Counted from the first letter of the stretch, positions 46,755-56,077 are shown. The stretch is DNA of 64,000 nt from Bacteroidales bacterium (GCA_015060385.1 SUYO01000002.1:1-64000), one strand, 5' to 3'. Notes: a model not told the origin generated them from the letters alone. Made by a program: numbers and translations.

Positions 46755-47279
46755 ATGTTAAGCACAAGATTACACAACGCAATCAACGCACAGATCAATG
46801 CAGAACTCTGGTCAGCCTATCTCTATCTGGCCATGTCTCTCGATGCCGAGTCAAAGGGATACAAGGGAGTTGCCAACTGGTTCTATATCCAGTTTCAGGA
46901 AGAGCAGGCTCATGCACGTATCTTCATGAACTATCTCAATTCGCGAGACGCCAAGGTGGAGCTTCTTCCTATAGATGAGGTTCCGTCGTCATGGAACTCG
47001 GTCCTTGACATGTACAAGCAGACCCTCGAGCATGAGAAGAAGGTCACTTCGCTGATCAACAATCTTGCTGCAATCGCAAACGAAGACCGTGACTTCGCTT
47101 CAATCAACCGCCTGGTATGGTTCATCGACGAGCAGGTTGAGGAAGAAGAGTCTGCAAGGGATATGATCTTCAATGTAGAGGCCGTCGAAGGCGACAAGTA
47201 CGGAATGTACATGCTTGACAAGGAACTTGCTGCCCGCGTGTACAATGTTCCTGCTCCTCTTGCCGGCTCTGCAGAGTAA
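46755..47279 (+). CDS. ftnA: Bacterial non-haem ferritin
   Basis: This 174-residue protein forms a 24-subunit shell that oxidises and stores iron. Ferroxidase ligands are recognisable as Glu17 (NAELWSAYLYL), Glu50 and His53 (EEQAHARIF), a Glu near residue 94 (LEHEKKV) and the DEQVEEEES segment. It is a single gene between its own promoter and terminator. Confidence 0.94.
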   Translation: MLSTRLHNAINAQINAELWSAYLYLAMSLDAESKGYKGVANWFYIQFQEEQAHARIFMNYLNSRDAKVELLPIDEVPSSWNSVLDMYKQTLEHEKKVTSLINNLAAIANEDRDFASINRLVWFIDEQVEEEESARDMIFNVEAVEGDKYGMYMLDKELAARVYNVPAPLAGSAE

Positions 47280-47302
47280 AAATATATCAAAATCGACTGT
47301 TG

Positions 47303-47332
47303 AAGGCACCATTCCTGACGGGATGGTGCTTT
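47303..47332 (+). terminator. Intrinsic terminator after ftnA
   Basis: Arms at 47303-47312 and 47323-47332 (AAGGCACCAT/ATGGTGCTTT) pair with one mismatch. They are followed by TTATTTCATTTTTTT. Confidence 0.85.
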
Positions 47333-47369
47333 ATTTCATTTTTTTAGGACAACGTATGGAAAAAATGAC

Positions 47370-47377
47370 TACTTTTG
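47370..47377 (+). promoter_or_regulatory. -7 box of nhaA
   Basis: TACTTTTG matches the -7 consensus, 49 bases before the nhaA ATG. The -33 box is not clear. Confidence 0.4.
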
Positions 47378-47426
47378 CGCCCGTTTTGAATAATCCTATA
47401 GTTTAACCTTATTATAATTTATAATC

Positions 47427-48782
47427 ATGCCACAAACGCAGTCAGTAAATTATAGTTTCCTGAGTAAGTTCAAGGCGCATGTTTCTTCAAGTGCCGTACT
47501 TATCTTCTTTACAGTCGCAGCTCTTGTCTGTGCGAATATTCCTGTAGTCAAGGAATGGTATTTCAGCCTCTGGCAGAATACTGTTAGTTTCTCTATCGGA
47601 AACTTCAATTTCTTCAGCCATAACGGACATGCAATGTCCCTTGGAGCAGTCATCAACGACTTCCTTATGGCCATCTTCTTCCTTTCTGTAGGTCTCGAGA
47701 TCAAGAGAGAGATACGTGTAGGCGAGCTTTCAACCCGTGAGAAGGCCCTTCTTCCTATCATCGGAGCATGCGGCGGCATGATCGTGCCGGTTCTTGTATT
47801 CTATCTTCTCTGCCCGGGCGATCCTGCAATGCAGAGGGGTCTCGCCATCCCTATGGCGACTGACATCGCATTCTCGCTCGGAGTTCTCGCAAGCTTCAAG
47901 ACAAGGGTTCCTCTCGGACTCAAGATCTTCCTTGCAGCTCTTGCTGTCGCAGATGACCTTGGCGGTATCATCGTGATCGCGCTTTTCTACACTTCTCATA
48001 TCGACATGATGTTCATTCTCCTTTCGGTACTCTGTATAGCCGTGATGGTACTTGGAAACATACTTAAATGCCGTTCAAAGGCGTTCTATGTGATTGTGGG
48101 ACTGGTTCTCTGGTACATGATGCTCAATTCCGGCATCCATGCCACCATCGCAGGCGTGGTTACCGCCTTCTGCATTCCTGCAACCCTCAGAAAGGGAACA
48201 GGACATTATCTTGAGCGTATACGCGAGAATGTAAACAAGTTCCCGGTAATCGACATTGATGACCAGAATAATACGATAGTTCTTACCAATGAGGAAATCC
48301 ATACTCTCAAGAGTATAGAGTCTGCTGCCGACAAGATGATCAGCCCTCTTCAGGATCTTGAAGACAACCTCCATTTCCTGATCAACTACGTCGTGATTCC
48401 TTTGTTTGCATTTGCAAATGCAGGTATCTGCCTTGCCGGCATGAGCGTAGGCAGCCTCTTCAGCGGTGTCGGACTTTCTGTGATGCTTGGTCTTGTGATC
48501 GGAAAGTTTGTCGGAGTCTTCTCTTTCTCATGGATTGCAGTCCGTCTTGGTATAGTGACCCTTCCTAAGAACACTACCTGGAAGGCCTTCGCAAGCGTAT
48601 GTGTGGTATGCGGTATCGGATTTACAGTTTCGATGTTCATCGCAGATCTTTCATATGCCGGCCTCGGAGCAGCAGGTGCAGCACTTCTTGACCAGGCAAA
48701 ACTCGGAGTCCTTGTAGGATCCGTGGTTTCTGCAGTGTTGGGATGCATACTTCTTAATTTCACGCTTCCGAAGAACAAGTAA
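47427..48782 (+). CDS. nhaA: Na+/H+ antiporter NhaA
   Basis: This 451-residue membrane protein exchanges sodium for protons. The ion-binding Asp pair is in LAVADDLGGI, and the conserved upstream Asp in MATDIAFSLG. There are about 12 membrane segments. An insertion of about 60 residues with many charges (about residues 270-325, VIDIDDQNNTIV) separates two halves, as in other Bacteroidota. trmO starts 5 bases after its stop. Confidence 0.93.
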   Translation: MPQTQSVNYSFLSKFKAHVSSSAVLIFFTVAALVCANIPVVKEWYFSLWQNTVSFSIGNFNFFSHNGHAMSLGAVINDFLMAIFFLSVGLEIKREIRVGELSTREKALLPIIGACGGMIVPVLVFYLLCPGDPAMQRGLAIPMATDIAFSLGVLASFKTRVPLGLKIFLAALAVADDLGGIIVIALFYTSHIDMMFILLSVLCIAVMVLGNILKCRSKAFYVIVGLVLWYMMLNSGIHATIAGVVTAFCIPATLRKGTGHYLERIRENVNKFPVIDIDDQNNTIVLTNEEIHTLKSIESAADKMISPLQDLEDNLHFLINYVVIPLFAFANAGICLAGMSVGSLFSGVGLSVMLGLVIGKFVGVFSFSWIAVRLGIVTLPKNTTWKAFASVCVVCGIGFTVSMFIADLSYAGLGAAGAALLDQAKLGVLVGSVVSAVLGCILLNFTLPKNK

Positions 48783-48787
48783 TTGAA

Positions 48788-49468
48788 GTGGACATAACAC
48801 CTATAGCAACTATTCATACGGAATTTCCGGAAAAGTTCGGAATTCCTCGCCAGAGCGGGCTTGCAGCGAATCTGCAGGCCCGCATTGTATTCGAGCCGAT
48901 GTACCGCAACCCGGACGCCCTGCGTGGACTTGAGGGCTTTTCGCATATCTGGCTCATATGGGAGTTTTCCGCCAACCGCCCTCCGGCCGGGCAGTGGCAG
49001 CCTACGGTACGTCCTCCGCGTCTTGGAGGCAACGGACACATGGGAGTGTTCGCGACCAGATCTCCTTTCAGACCTAACCCTCTCGGACTTTCATGCGTGG
49101 AGATCGAGCGTATCGAGCTGGAAGGGAAGGACGGTCCTGTAATATATGTCAGGGGAGCGGATCTGATGGACGGAACGCCCATATATGATATAAAGCCCTA
49201 TGTCAGATATGCGGATTGCCGTCCTGAAGCTGTCTGCGGCTACGTGGACAGTCTTCAGGAGCGTACCCTGAAAGTCATTGTCCCGTGTGAAATATCGGAA
49301 GGTATTGAAGATCAGGCAATCCTGACTTCCTTGACTGAGGTCCTTTCCCTTGATCCGCGTCCTTCCTATCATGACGATCCGGAAAGGGTCTATGGCCTGT
49401 CATTCGCCGGACTCAATGTGCGTTTCAAGGTGGCTGATGGGATTCTGACTGTTGTAGAAATCAAATGA
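48788..49468 (+). CDS. trmO: tRNA m6t6A37 methyltransferase TrmO
   Basis: This 226-residue enzyme methylates t6A37 in tRNA-Thr with S-adenosylmethionine. Family motifs are GLEGFSHIWLIWEFS and GVFATRSPFRPNPLGLSCVE, and DGTPIYDIKPYVRYAD. The start is GTG; the next Met is far inside the domain. It lies 5 bases after nhaA. Confidence 0.92.
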   Translation: MDITPIATIHTEFPEKFGIPRQSGLAANLQARIVFEPMYRNPDALRGLEGFSHIWLIWEFSANRPPAGQWQPTVRPPRLGGNGHMGVFATRSPFRPNPLGLSCVEIERIELEGKDGPVIYVRGADLMDGTPIYDIKPYVRYADCRPEAVCGYVDSLQERTLKVIVPCEISEGIEDQAILTSLTEVLSLDPRPSYHDDPERVYGLSFAGLNVRFKVADGILTVVEIK

Positions 49469-49482
49469 TTGCCGTATCTTTG
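49451..49482 (+). promoter_or_regulatory. Promoter of the FNT-like gene
   Basis: GTTG (49451-49454) lies 20 bases before TATCTTTG (49475-49482). It overlaps the last codons of trmO. The ATG is 20 bases downstream. Confidence 0.6.
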
Positions 49483-49502
49483 GGACTTTAATTCGTAACC
49501 CT

Positions 49503-50117
49503 ATGATGAAACTTTTCCGTTCTTCGATCTTTGCCGGCATCGCCATCGGAACAGCAGGCTTCGGATTCCTTGCTGCAGGCCTTCAGACCGCCTATGGTTC
49601 GCTGGCAGGAGCCGTGCTCTTCTCCTTCGGTCTCCTTACTGTGGTAGGATACAAGCTCAAACTATATACTGGTACGGCGGGGTTCATCAGCAGGACCGAG
49701 GTCGGTGACCTCTTTCTGATACTTCTTGGAAACATCGCAGGTTGCCTTTGCGTCTCCATTCTTGCGAGGGTTTCTCCTCTGGAGATACAGACTGCCGCCC
49801 AGAAGGTTCTTCAGCTGCGCCTGGATACCGGTGCCCTCAAATGCGGACTGCTTGCAATAGGATGCGGATTCATCATGACGACGGCTGTGAACTTTGCCCG
49901 TAAGGGACAGTATCTTCCTCTTCTTTTCGGAGTGCCTCTGTTCATCGTGTGCGGATTCCCGCACTGTGTGGCTGACGCCTTCTACTTCCTTTGCGTGCCT
50001 TTCACATTCATAAAGGCCCACTTCCTTTCGGTCATGGGCCTCTATCTCTGTATCGTTCTGGGCAACCTTGTCGGCTGCAATCTCTATCGCATAGTCCTAT
50101 CCAAGGACCAGTATTGA
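49503..50117 (+). CDS. Short formate/nitrite-transporter (FNT) family protein
   Basis: This 204-residue membrane protein has about six segments and FNT features: AGIAIGTAGFGFLAAG, GYKLKLYTG, LGNIAGC and LGNLVGCNLY. FNT channels pass formate, nitrite or similar ions. It is shorter than usual (about 260-280), with short ends. The substrate is not known. It ends 3 bases from the converging DUF2147 gene. Confidence 0.75.
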   Translation: MMKLFRSSIFAGIAIGTAGFGFLAAGLQTAYGSLAGAVLFSFGLLTVVGYKLKLYTGTAGFISRTEVGDLFLILLGNIAGCLCVSILARVSPLEIQTAAQKVLQLRLDTGALKCGLLAIGCGFIMTTAVNFARKGQYLPLLFGVPLFIVCGFPHCVADAFYFLCVPFTFIKAHFLSVMGLYLCIVLGNLVGCNLYRIVLSKDQY

Positions 50118-50120
50118 CGG

Positions 50121-50549
50121 TTACTCCGTAACGCGGAACCAGTCCATAGTCCTTCCCAGAAGTCCCTTCTTGTCAAGTGAACCTCTGACATGGAGGGTGT
50201 TGCCTTCCACCTTCATGGAGCAGTGGTAGGTCTTGCCGTTACCCGGATCGTAGATCGAGCCTCCTGTATACTCGCTACCGTCCTTCTTCAGGTCGCTGAG
50301 CATGTTGAGACCCATGAGCTGGCGGCTTCTGAGGGCCTTGTCAGGGTTGTTGCTGTCTTTTGCCGGCTTTCCATCCGGTCCGTTCGGCTCGTTGAGCCAT
50401 ACGATCCTGCCGTTGAATGCATCACCGCTCTTATACACCTCTACAATAGCCGATCCGTCCTCAAGTTTCCACTTTCCGATAACATCCTGAGCGAATGCAG
50501 ATGCAAGTGACATTGTCATCAATGCAAGGGTCAAAATTAACTTCTTCAT
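50121..50549 (-). CDS. DUF2147 secreted protein
   Basis: This 142-residue protein has a signal peptide (about residues 1-20, ending ASAFA) and a small beta-rich DUF2147 domain (VIGKWKLEDGSAIVEVYK, GGSIYDPGNGKTYHC). Function unknown. I start it at MKKLILTLALM (50549); the longer frame to 50696 runs into the divergent GH84 gene. Confidence 0.85.
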   Translation of the reverse strand: MKKLILTLALMTMSLASAFAQDVIGKWKLEDGSAIVEVYKSGDAFNGRIVWLNEPNGPDGKPAKDSNNPDKALRSRQLMGLNMLSDLKKDGSEYTGGSIYDPGNGKTYHCSMKVEGNTLHVRGSLDKKGLLGRTMDWFRVTE

Positions 50550-50576
50550 CTCTTTTAGGTTTTGGTTAATACCCGG

Positions 50577-50584
50577 CAAAGATA
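50577..50584 (-). promoter_or_regulatory. -7 box of the DUF2147 gene
   Basis: The minus strand reads TATCTTTG, 27 bases upstream of the start. It lies 13 bases from the opposing -7 box of the GH84 gene, so the two promoters overlap. Confidence 0.5.
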
Positions 50585-50597
50585 TGCAATTTTTGCT

Positions 50598-50605
50598 TAT
50601 CTTTG
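50598..50605 (+). promoter_or_regulatory. -7 box of the GH84 gene
   Basis: TATCTTTG ends 7 bases before the GH84 ATG at 50613. Transcription would begin at or next to the start codon, which gives a leaderless or almost leaderless message. Confidence 0.5.
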
Positions 50606-50612
50606 TAACTTT

Positions 50613-52325
50613 ATGCGATTGCCCTTGCTCATATCGGTCATGCTGCTCGCTGCGGGTATATGCCTGCCGGCGCAGACCTTCGTACCTGTGCCTCATGAAG
50701 TGCGGTATTTTGAAGGAAAGGGTCTGAACCTGTCAAAAGGTGTCGTCCTTCTGGATGTAATGGGCTCCTTCAGGGAGGATATTGATTTTCTGCCCCTGAA
50801 AAGGAAGGGGGTGACGATGACTGTGGATTACGGGGAGAAGGTGTCCGTCCTGCATGGTGTGAGACAGGTTTCAGGAGCCTATGTCCTTCAGGTAGATGCA
50901 GAAGGAATCACTGTGACCGGATATGATGAAAGGGGAGCCTTCTATGGACTGAAGACCCTTCGCCAGTTGGTGGAAATGAACGGCGACATGATTCTGCCTT
51001 TCTGCAAGGTTGATGACTGGCCGGAAAATGAGTCAAGAGGCTTTACCGATGGAATGAGCATGCGGGTCCGTACTCATGAAGCTATGAAGTCTCTGGTGGA
51101 ACTTGCGGGCAGGCTGAACATGACACGTTTCGTCTATGCGCCGAAGGACGACCCTTATGTGGGGAGTCCCCATTGGCATCTTTCATATTCCCAGGTCCGT
51201 GCGGATATGCTTGAAGAGCTGATGGACCTGTGCGAGAGGAACCGTATGGAATTCACATGGTGCATAAGGCCTGATCGGGAATTCTCATGGACAGAAGAAG
51301 ATTACGCCTTCCTGATGGGAAAGCTGGAGATGATGCATTATATCGGAGTCCGCTCCTTCGGAATCATCCTTGATGATCTCCCTTACGAGGAAGGTATTGA
51401 GGAGAAGAAGACCGCTCTTGTCGAAAGACTGAACAGGGACTTTGCGGCTCCAAAGGATGGTGTCGGACCTCTGCTTACCTCTCTTGACGGATATTATGCC
51501 CCTCTGGAAGGAGGACAGGCAATGAAACTAGGCATTTACGGAGTAGCTTCGAGGGGATGGAACATTCAGGCATATGACCCGATGAAATGCCTCGAATGGG
51601 CGATAGACGAGACGGCTCCCGCAGTCGCCGGACCATATAAGACATTTGCTCTTCATTCGGAAGTGTCGCGCAAGGCGTTCGGTCTGGATGAGTCTGCCCA
51701 CATTGATTTCATCGGTCTTAAGGATTACACACCTCAGGAGTTTGAAACGCTGATGGCGGAATTCAAGGCTATCGAGAATGTCCCTTCGGAAATGGCGGCA
51801 GCTCCGGACAATATGGTTCTTGATGACCTCGAACCATGGCTTGAAGAATTCGGCAGGCTCGGAAGACGATGCAGGATGCTGCTGGAATCAATGGACCTTT
51901 TCAATGAAGGGGATATCCCCGGGTTCTGGGTGAGATATGCCAACAACATGATGAGCGACAGGGATATGGATGCATATCTTGCTCATCCGTCCGGAACGGA
52001 GCGTCTGCAGCCTTATTATGAAAGGATGGTAAAGGAACTCGTCGATGCCTTCTACCATGAACATCAGGACAAGGTGGGATATGAACACATACCGGGCGAT
52101 GGCATCGATACCTATCTTGCCCCTCTTGAGGCAGGCTATTGCCACCTTATTCTTGACAACCCTCAGGAAGAGGAGGTGATCGTGAGACTTTCAGATGCAG
52201 AGGGACATTATACTGCAGAGTTCTGCATGGAGACTTCATACCTTGAGTTCGAACTTAAGGCTGATGCCGTCAAGGTAGAGGTCATCGGCGATGTGGATAT
52301 TTTGGAAACCGTTTTCGTAAAATAA
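50613..52325 (+). CDS. GH84 beta-N-acetylglucosaminidase-like protein
   Basis: This 570-residue protein has a signal peptide (about residues 1-20), an N-terminal GH20b-like domain ([17 protein letters not shown]) and a GH84 catalytic domain ([19 protein letters not shown] sequence, [12 protein letters not shown] with the catalytic Asp pair). GH84 enzymes remove N-acetylglucosamine from glycans. The region after the barrel is helical. It is 13 bases before trpS. Confidence 0.85.
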   Translation: MRLPLLISVMLLAAGICLPAQTFVPVPHEVRYFEGKGLNLSKGVVLLDVMGSFREDIDFLPLKRKGVTMTVDYGEKVSVLHGVRQVSGAYVLQVDAEGITVTGYDERGAFYGLKTLRQLVEMNGDMILPFCKVDDWPENESRGFTDGMSMRVRTHEAMKSLVELAGRLNMTRFVYAPKDDPYVGSPHWHLSYSQVRADMLEELMDLCERNRMEFTWCIRPDREFSWTEEDYAFLMGKLEMMHYIGVRSFGIILDDLPYEEGIEEKKTALVERLNRDFAAPKDGVGPLLTSLDGYYAPLEGGQAMKLGIYGVASRGWNIQAYDPMKCLEWAIDETAPAVAGPYKTFALHSEVSRKAFGLDESAHIDFIGLKDYTPQEFETLMAEFKAIENVPSEMAAAPDNMVLDDLEPWLEEFGRLGRRCRMLLESMDLFNEGDIPGFWVRYANNMMSDRDMDAYLAHPSGTERLQPYYERMVKELVDAFYHEHQDKVGYEHIPGDGIDTYLAPLEAGYCHLILDNPQEEEVIVRLSDAEGHYTAEFCMETSYLEFELKADAVKVEVIGDVDILETVFVK

Positions 52326-52338
52326 TAAATATAGATAT

Positions 52339-53454
52339 ATGGGAAAGATAATTTTGACAGGAGACCGTCCGACGGGCAAGCTTCACCTCGGACATTATGT
52401 AGGTTCTTTGAGAAGAAGAGTGGAGCTTCAGAACTCTGGAGAGTATGAGAAGATCTTTATCATGATCGCTGATGCCCAGGCCCTAACTGACAATGCTGAC
52501 AATTCTGAAAAGATCCGTCAGAACATCATCGAGGTTGCGCTGGACTATCTTTCTGCCGGTCTTGATCCCGAGAAGGTTACCATCTTCATCCAGTCCCAGG
52601 TGCCTGAGCTTTGTGAGCTTGCGTTCTACTACATGAACCTCGTGACTGTGCAGAGACTTCAGCGCAACCCTACTGTAAAGCAGGAAATAGTGCTTAGAGG
52701 CTTCTCTGACAACGATGAGGAAGAGAATCAGAACAAGAAGGGTATTCCTGTAGGATTCTTTACTTATCCTATCAGCCAGGCCTCAGACATCACTGCTTTC
52801 CGTGCAACCACAGTTCCTGTAGGTGTCGATCAGGCCCCTATGATCGAGCAGACCCGAGAGATCGTACACAAGTTCAATGCTGTCTATGGAGAGACTCTTG
52901 TCACTCCTGAAATGATGCTCCCGGAGAATGCTACATGCTGCCGTCTCCCTGGCACTGACGGAAAGGCAAAGATGAGCAAGTCCCTCGGCAACTGCATCTA
53001 TCTTTCGGATACTTCAAAGGAGATTAAGAAGAAGGTGAACAGCATGTATACGGATCCCGAACATCTTCAGATCACCGATCCTGGTCATGTGGAAGGCAAT
53101 GTTGTCTTCACTTACCTCGATGCTTTCAGCACTCCGGAGCATTTTGCAAAATACCTTCCAGAGTACGAGAATCTCGATGCCATGAAGGATCATTATCGCC
53201 GTGGCGGTCTTGGAGACGGAACATGCAAGAAGTTCCTCTTCAACATCATGGAGGACATGCTGCAGCCTATCCGTGAGAGAAGGGCGCATTATGAGCAGAA
53301 CATTCCTCAGGTCTACGAGATTCTTCGCAAGGGCTCGGAAGTGGCCCGTGAGGAAGCAGCAAAGACTCTTGCAGACGTACGCAAGGCTATGAAGATCGAT
53401 TATTTCGATGATGCAGAACTGATTGCCGAACATACGAAGAAGTATCAGGGCTGA
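52339..53454 (+). CDS. trpS: Tryptophanyl-tRNA synthetase
   Basis: This 371-residue enzyme charges tRNA-Trp. The class I motifs are HLGH (in [13 protein letters not shown]) and KMSKS. Length and the AMIEQTRE-like region fit the family. It follows the GH84 gene by 13 bases and ends before a strong terminator. Confidence 0.95.
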   Translation: MGKIILTGDRPTGKLHLGHYVGSLRRRVELQNSGEYEKIFIMIADAQALTDNADNSEKIRQNIIEVALDYLSAGLDPEKVTIFIQSQVPELCELAFYYMNLVTVQRLQRNPTVKQEIVLRGFSDNDEEENQNKKGIPVGFFTYPISQASDITAFRATTVPVGVDQAPMIEQTREIVHKFNAVYGETLVTPEMMLPENATCCRLPGTDGKAKMSKSLGNCIYLSDTSKEIKKKVNSMYTDPEHLQITDPGHVEGNVVFTYLDAFSTPEHFAKYLPEYENLDAMKDHYRRGGLGDGTCKKFLFNIMEDMLQPIRERRAHYEQNIPQVYEILRKGSEVAREEAAKTLADVRKAMKIDYFDDAELIAEHTKKYQG

Positions 53455-53473
53455 TATCGGAAATTACGTTCCA

Positions 53474-53515
53474 TAAACAAGCCATCGGTGGAATTTTCCA
53501 CCGATGGCTTGTTTA
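53474..53515. terminator. Terminator after trpS
   Basis: Arms 53474-53493 and 53496-53515 form a perfect 20-bp stem with a TT loop, followed by TTTTAG. AT-rich flanks on both sides make it usable from both strands. Confidence 0.9.
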
Positions 53516-53595
53516 TTTTAGAAACTATGACTTAATTTGCAATATGTTTAATAACCTATTAAATACCTTATCTGATACTAAAACCTTAAGTATAT

Positions 53596-53634
53596 GAGCG
53601 AAGCGAAAGCAAGTCCCCTCTCCGAGAGAGGGGA
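53596..53634. repeat. REP-like repeat before the YeiH-type gene
   Basis: GAGCGAAGCGAAAG (53596-53609), similar to part of the metH repeat at 15109, is followed by the palindrome CCCCTCTCCGAGAGAGGGG (53615-53633). It lies in the leader of the next gene. Confidence 0.6.
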
Positions 53635-53661
53635 TGTACGGCCTTGAACTATTTGTCATAT

Positions 53662-54951
53662 ATGGAAAACATTAAAACAACTAAACAGTCAGAAAATATG
53701 AAAAAGTGGCTAAAACAGTTTGCTACAGAAGATTGGATAATCGTCTTCGCCGGTGCGGTTGTCCTTCTGCTGGCAGCCCTCTTCCCTGAAAACATCCCAA
53801 GCCTTCCAAAGAAGCTCGCAACGGCTTCCGACTGGATCAATGCCGGACTCATGTTCGTCTTTGTATATATTCTTACTGTCGTCACCTCCCTGTTCATGGG
53901 AAAGAAACCGAAGGATCTGATCTGGGTACTTCCGTCCCTGCTGGTGATATTCGTGCTGACTATAGCGGCACAGCTTACTGCAAATATTCCGGTTGTGAAG
54001 GAATATGGATTTGAGGCAGTCTTCTTCTCAGTGATCTACGGTCTCATAATCAGCAACTGCTTCCGTGTCCCTCAGTGGCTCAAGGCGGCGGTCCAGAGCG
54101 AGTTCTATATCAAGATCGGTATCATCTGTCTTGGTGCGACAATCTATTTCCCTAAGCTGATGGGTGACGGAGCATTCGGACTTATCCAGGCTCTCGTAGT
54201 CGTATTCACCGTATGGTATTTCGCATTCTGGATAGGAAAGAAGATGAAGGTGGATCCGGAGATGGGCACCATGCTCGCGAGTGCGGTTTCGATCTGCGGA
54301 GTATCTGCTGCCATCGCTACCTGCGGCGTGATCAAGGGTGACAACAAGAAGCTTTCATACGTGGTTTCCCTTGTACTCATCGTTGCTGTGCCTATGATGT
54401 ATCTTCTTCCTTGGCTTGCAGGCCTTCTTGGTCTCACTCCTGATGTGGCTGGAGCATGGATCGGAGGAACCATCGATACTACAGGAGCAGTGGGTGCTGC
54501 AGGAGAGCTTGTAGGAGACGGAGCGGAGGACATAGCAGTCGTGGTAAAGTCTGCCCAGAACGTCCTTCTCGGCGTTGCCGCCTTCTTCATTTCGCTGATG
54601 TGGGCATATCAGGGCACTCACAAGGATGAAAGACCTACGGCCGGAGTCATCTGGGAGAGATTCCCTAAGTTCGTGCTGGGTATGGTGATAGCTTCCCTCG
54701 TGTTCAGCTTCTGCTTCGAGCCTGCTACAGCAAGCCTGCTCGGCAAGACGGCAAAGTCCCTCCAGGGTTCCTTCTTCAGCATTGCATTCGTATGCATCGG
54801 TCTGGAGACACGCTTCAAGGATATCTTCGGCAAGGAGAACCGTGTTCCATTGAAGGTCTTCCTTACAGCCCAGACCTTCAATATCTTCGTCACCCTCCTT
54901 GTGGCTTACCTTGTCTTTGGTCTGCTTAAACCTTGGATACTCGGTATGTGA
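53662..54951 (+). CDS. YeiH/PSE-family putative sulfate exporter
   Basis: This 429-residue membrane protein has about 11 segments and the family regions KIGIICLGATIYFP, SAVSICGVSAAIATCGVI, and GGTIDTTGAVGAAGE. The family is annotated as putative sulfate exporters; the actual substrate is uncertain. The start MENIKTTKQ at 53662 was preferred to 53644. A TetR gene follows directly and may regulate it. Confidence 0.85.
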   Translation: MENIKTTKQSENMKKWLKQFATEDWIIVFAGAVVLLLAALFPENIPSLPKKLATASDWINAGLMFVFVYILTVVTSLFMGKKPKDLIWVLPSLLVIFVLTIAAQLTANIPVVKEYGFEAVFFSVIYGLIISNCFRVPQWLKAAVQSEFYIKIGIICLGATIYFPKLMGDGAFGLIQALVVVFTVWYFAFWIGKKMKVDPEMGTMLASAVSICGVSAAIATCGVIKGDNKKLSYVVSLVLIVAVPMMYLLPWLAGLLGLTPDVAGAWIGGTIDTTGAVGAAGELVGDGAEDIAVVVKSAQNVLLGVAAFFISLMWAYQGTHKDERPTAGVIWERFPKFVLGMVIASLVFSFCFEPATASLLGKTAKSLQGSFFSIAFVCIGLETRFKDIFGKENRVPLKVFLTAQTFNIFVTLLVAYLVFGLLKPWILGM

Positions 54952-54962
54952 TAAATATTTTC

Positions 54963-54970
54963 TATATTTG
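54963..54970 (+). promoter_or_regulatory. -7 box of the tetR-type gene
   Basis: TATATTTG lies 20 bases before the ATG at 54991, just past the exporter stop. This favours 54991 over 54970 as the start. Confidence 0.5.
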
Positions 54971-54990
54971 TGTTTCTCAACATGCTCCTT

Positions 54991-55611
54991 ATGGAAAGAA
55001 ATCAGAATATAGAAAAGAGAATACTCTGGGTCGCTGAACGCCTTTTTCTTGAAAAGGGGTTCAGCGATACTTCTACTACCGAAATCGCCAAGGCAGTGGG
55101 GTGCAACCAGGCCCTTATACATTATTATTTCAGGACCAAGGAAAAGCTGTTCTGGGATGTGTTTGCGCCAAAGATGGAGCAGGTCGTGGAATATCTTGAT
55201 GCTCCTCTGGATGAAACCGTCGAATTCTTCGAAAGGATAGGCAACATCATAGATTTCTATTTCGGCATGCTTGAGCTTGACGAAAGGCTCGCCCCCTTCA
55301 TCGTAAAGGAACTTATAATGAATCCCTCAAGGTGGGACAAGTTCCGTGAGAGGTTCCTCAGGAGCGAAAGAAGGAGCAGTGCCTTTGAAAAGTTCGAGAA
55401 TATGGTGAATGAGGAGGTCTCCAAAGGTACGATAAGGGATGTCCTGGCAATTGACCTTCTTCTTGACATAATGTCGCTTACGATATCTGCCTTCATAGTT
55501 GCACCTATGGGCTATGCAATAGGAGAGTGCGACCTCAACTCCCGCAAGGAATACCTTGACCGACGCCGGAATGATGTAAGGACCCTGATTCTGAATGGAA
55601 TAAGAATCTGA
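54991..55611 (+). CDS. TetR/AcrR-family regulator
   Basis: This 206-residue protein has the N-terminal helix-turn-helix (FSDTSTTEIAKAVGCNQALIH, split for length, about residues 25-45, then YYFRTKEKLFWDVF) and a helical ligand domain. The ligand is unknown. It is next to the YeiH-type exporter and may control it. Confidence 0.88.
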   Translation: MERNQNIEKRILWVAERLFLEKGFSDTSTTEIAKAVGCNQALIHYYFRTKEKLFWDVFAPKMEQVVEYLDAPLDETVEFFERIGNIIDFYFGMLELDERLAPFIVKELIMNPSRWDKFRERFLRSERRSSAFEKFENMVNEEVSKGTIRDVLAIDLLLDIMSLTISAFIVAPMGYAIGECDLNSRKEYLDRRRNDVRTLILNGIRI

Positions 55612-55620
55612 TATATACAG

Positions 55621-55652
55621 GAAGGCGACTAATAAGTGATTTAGTTGCCTTC
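55621..55652 (+). terminator. Terminator after the tetR-type gene
   Basis: GAAGGCGACTAA (55621-55632) pairs with TTAGTTGCCTTC (55641-55652), with one G-T pair. It is 9 bases past the stop and is followed by an AT-rich run. Confidence 0.75.
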
Positions 55653-55678
55653 ATTCGTATTTATATGGATATGATGAC

Positions 55679-55813
55679 AGTGGCGGTAGGGTAAGTTTGG
55701 CTTGGTTCCGTCGGAACAAGTTCCGACTCCATCCCTCCACGACTTCGTCGCGGGTCCCTCCCGTTCACGAGGCCACGGGCGGCCACGCCATCCAAACTTA
55801 CCCTACCGCCACT
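55679..55813. mobile_element. 135-bp foldback element with perfect 22-bp inverted ends
   Basis: The ends 55679-55700 and 55792-55813 are exact reverse complements (starting AGTGGCGGTAGGGTAAG). The interior on the minus strand carries CGGGAGGGACCCGCGACG and GGATGGAGTCGG, a core it shares with the element at 55920. It encodes no protein and is probably a MITE-like element. Confidence 0.75.
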
Positions 55814-55919
55814 TCAGAGCATACACAATAGCCTTTTGCTATCATCTTTCTTATATTAACAATAACTATTCCTTTGACTATCAAAAGAATAGCTATATTT
55901 TTATACTGTGTTTTCAAGA

Positions 55920-56077
55920 GGGAGTATGGTAGTGATTGCGGAGGCGTGTCCACCCCCGGACACGGGCAGGGGGAGGGGCCCGACGGAGACAAGTGGTCGA
56001 AGACCACGCAGGAAACGTTGGGAGGGGCCGGAGTGAGCGAAGCGAACGGAGTCCTCCTCAATCACTATCATACTCCC
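55920..56077. mobile_element. 158-bp foldback element with 25-bp inverted ends
   Basis: The ends 55920-55944 and 56053-56077 match in 23 of 25 positions as reverse complements (starting GGGAGTATGGTAGTGATTG). The interior has GGGGGAGGGGCCCGACGGAG, a small hairpin (TGGTCGAAGACCA) and GAGCGAAGCGAACGGAGTCC. The core is like that of the neighbouring element, but the arms are unrelated. Confidence 0.75.

Noticed and set aside
46755..47279. Dps instead of ferritin
   Set aside because: The ferroxidase ligands lie within one helical bundle (Glu17, Glu50, His53), and the length fits ferritin rather than Dps.
54355..55122. 255-codon open frame on the minus strand
   Set aside because: It lies opposite the YeiH-type exporter and the start of the tetR-type gene, both of which have clear family motifs; the frame is rich in His, Cys and Arg and shows no motif.
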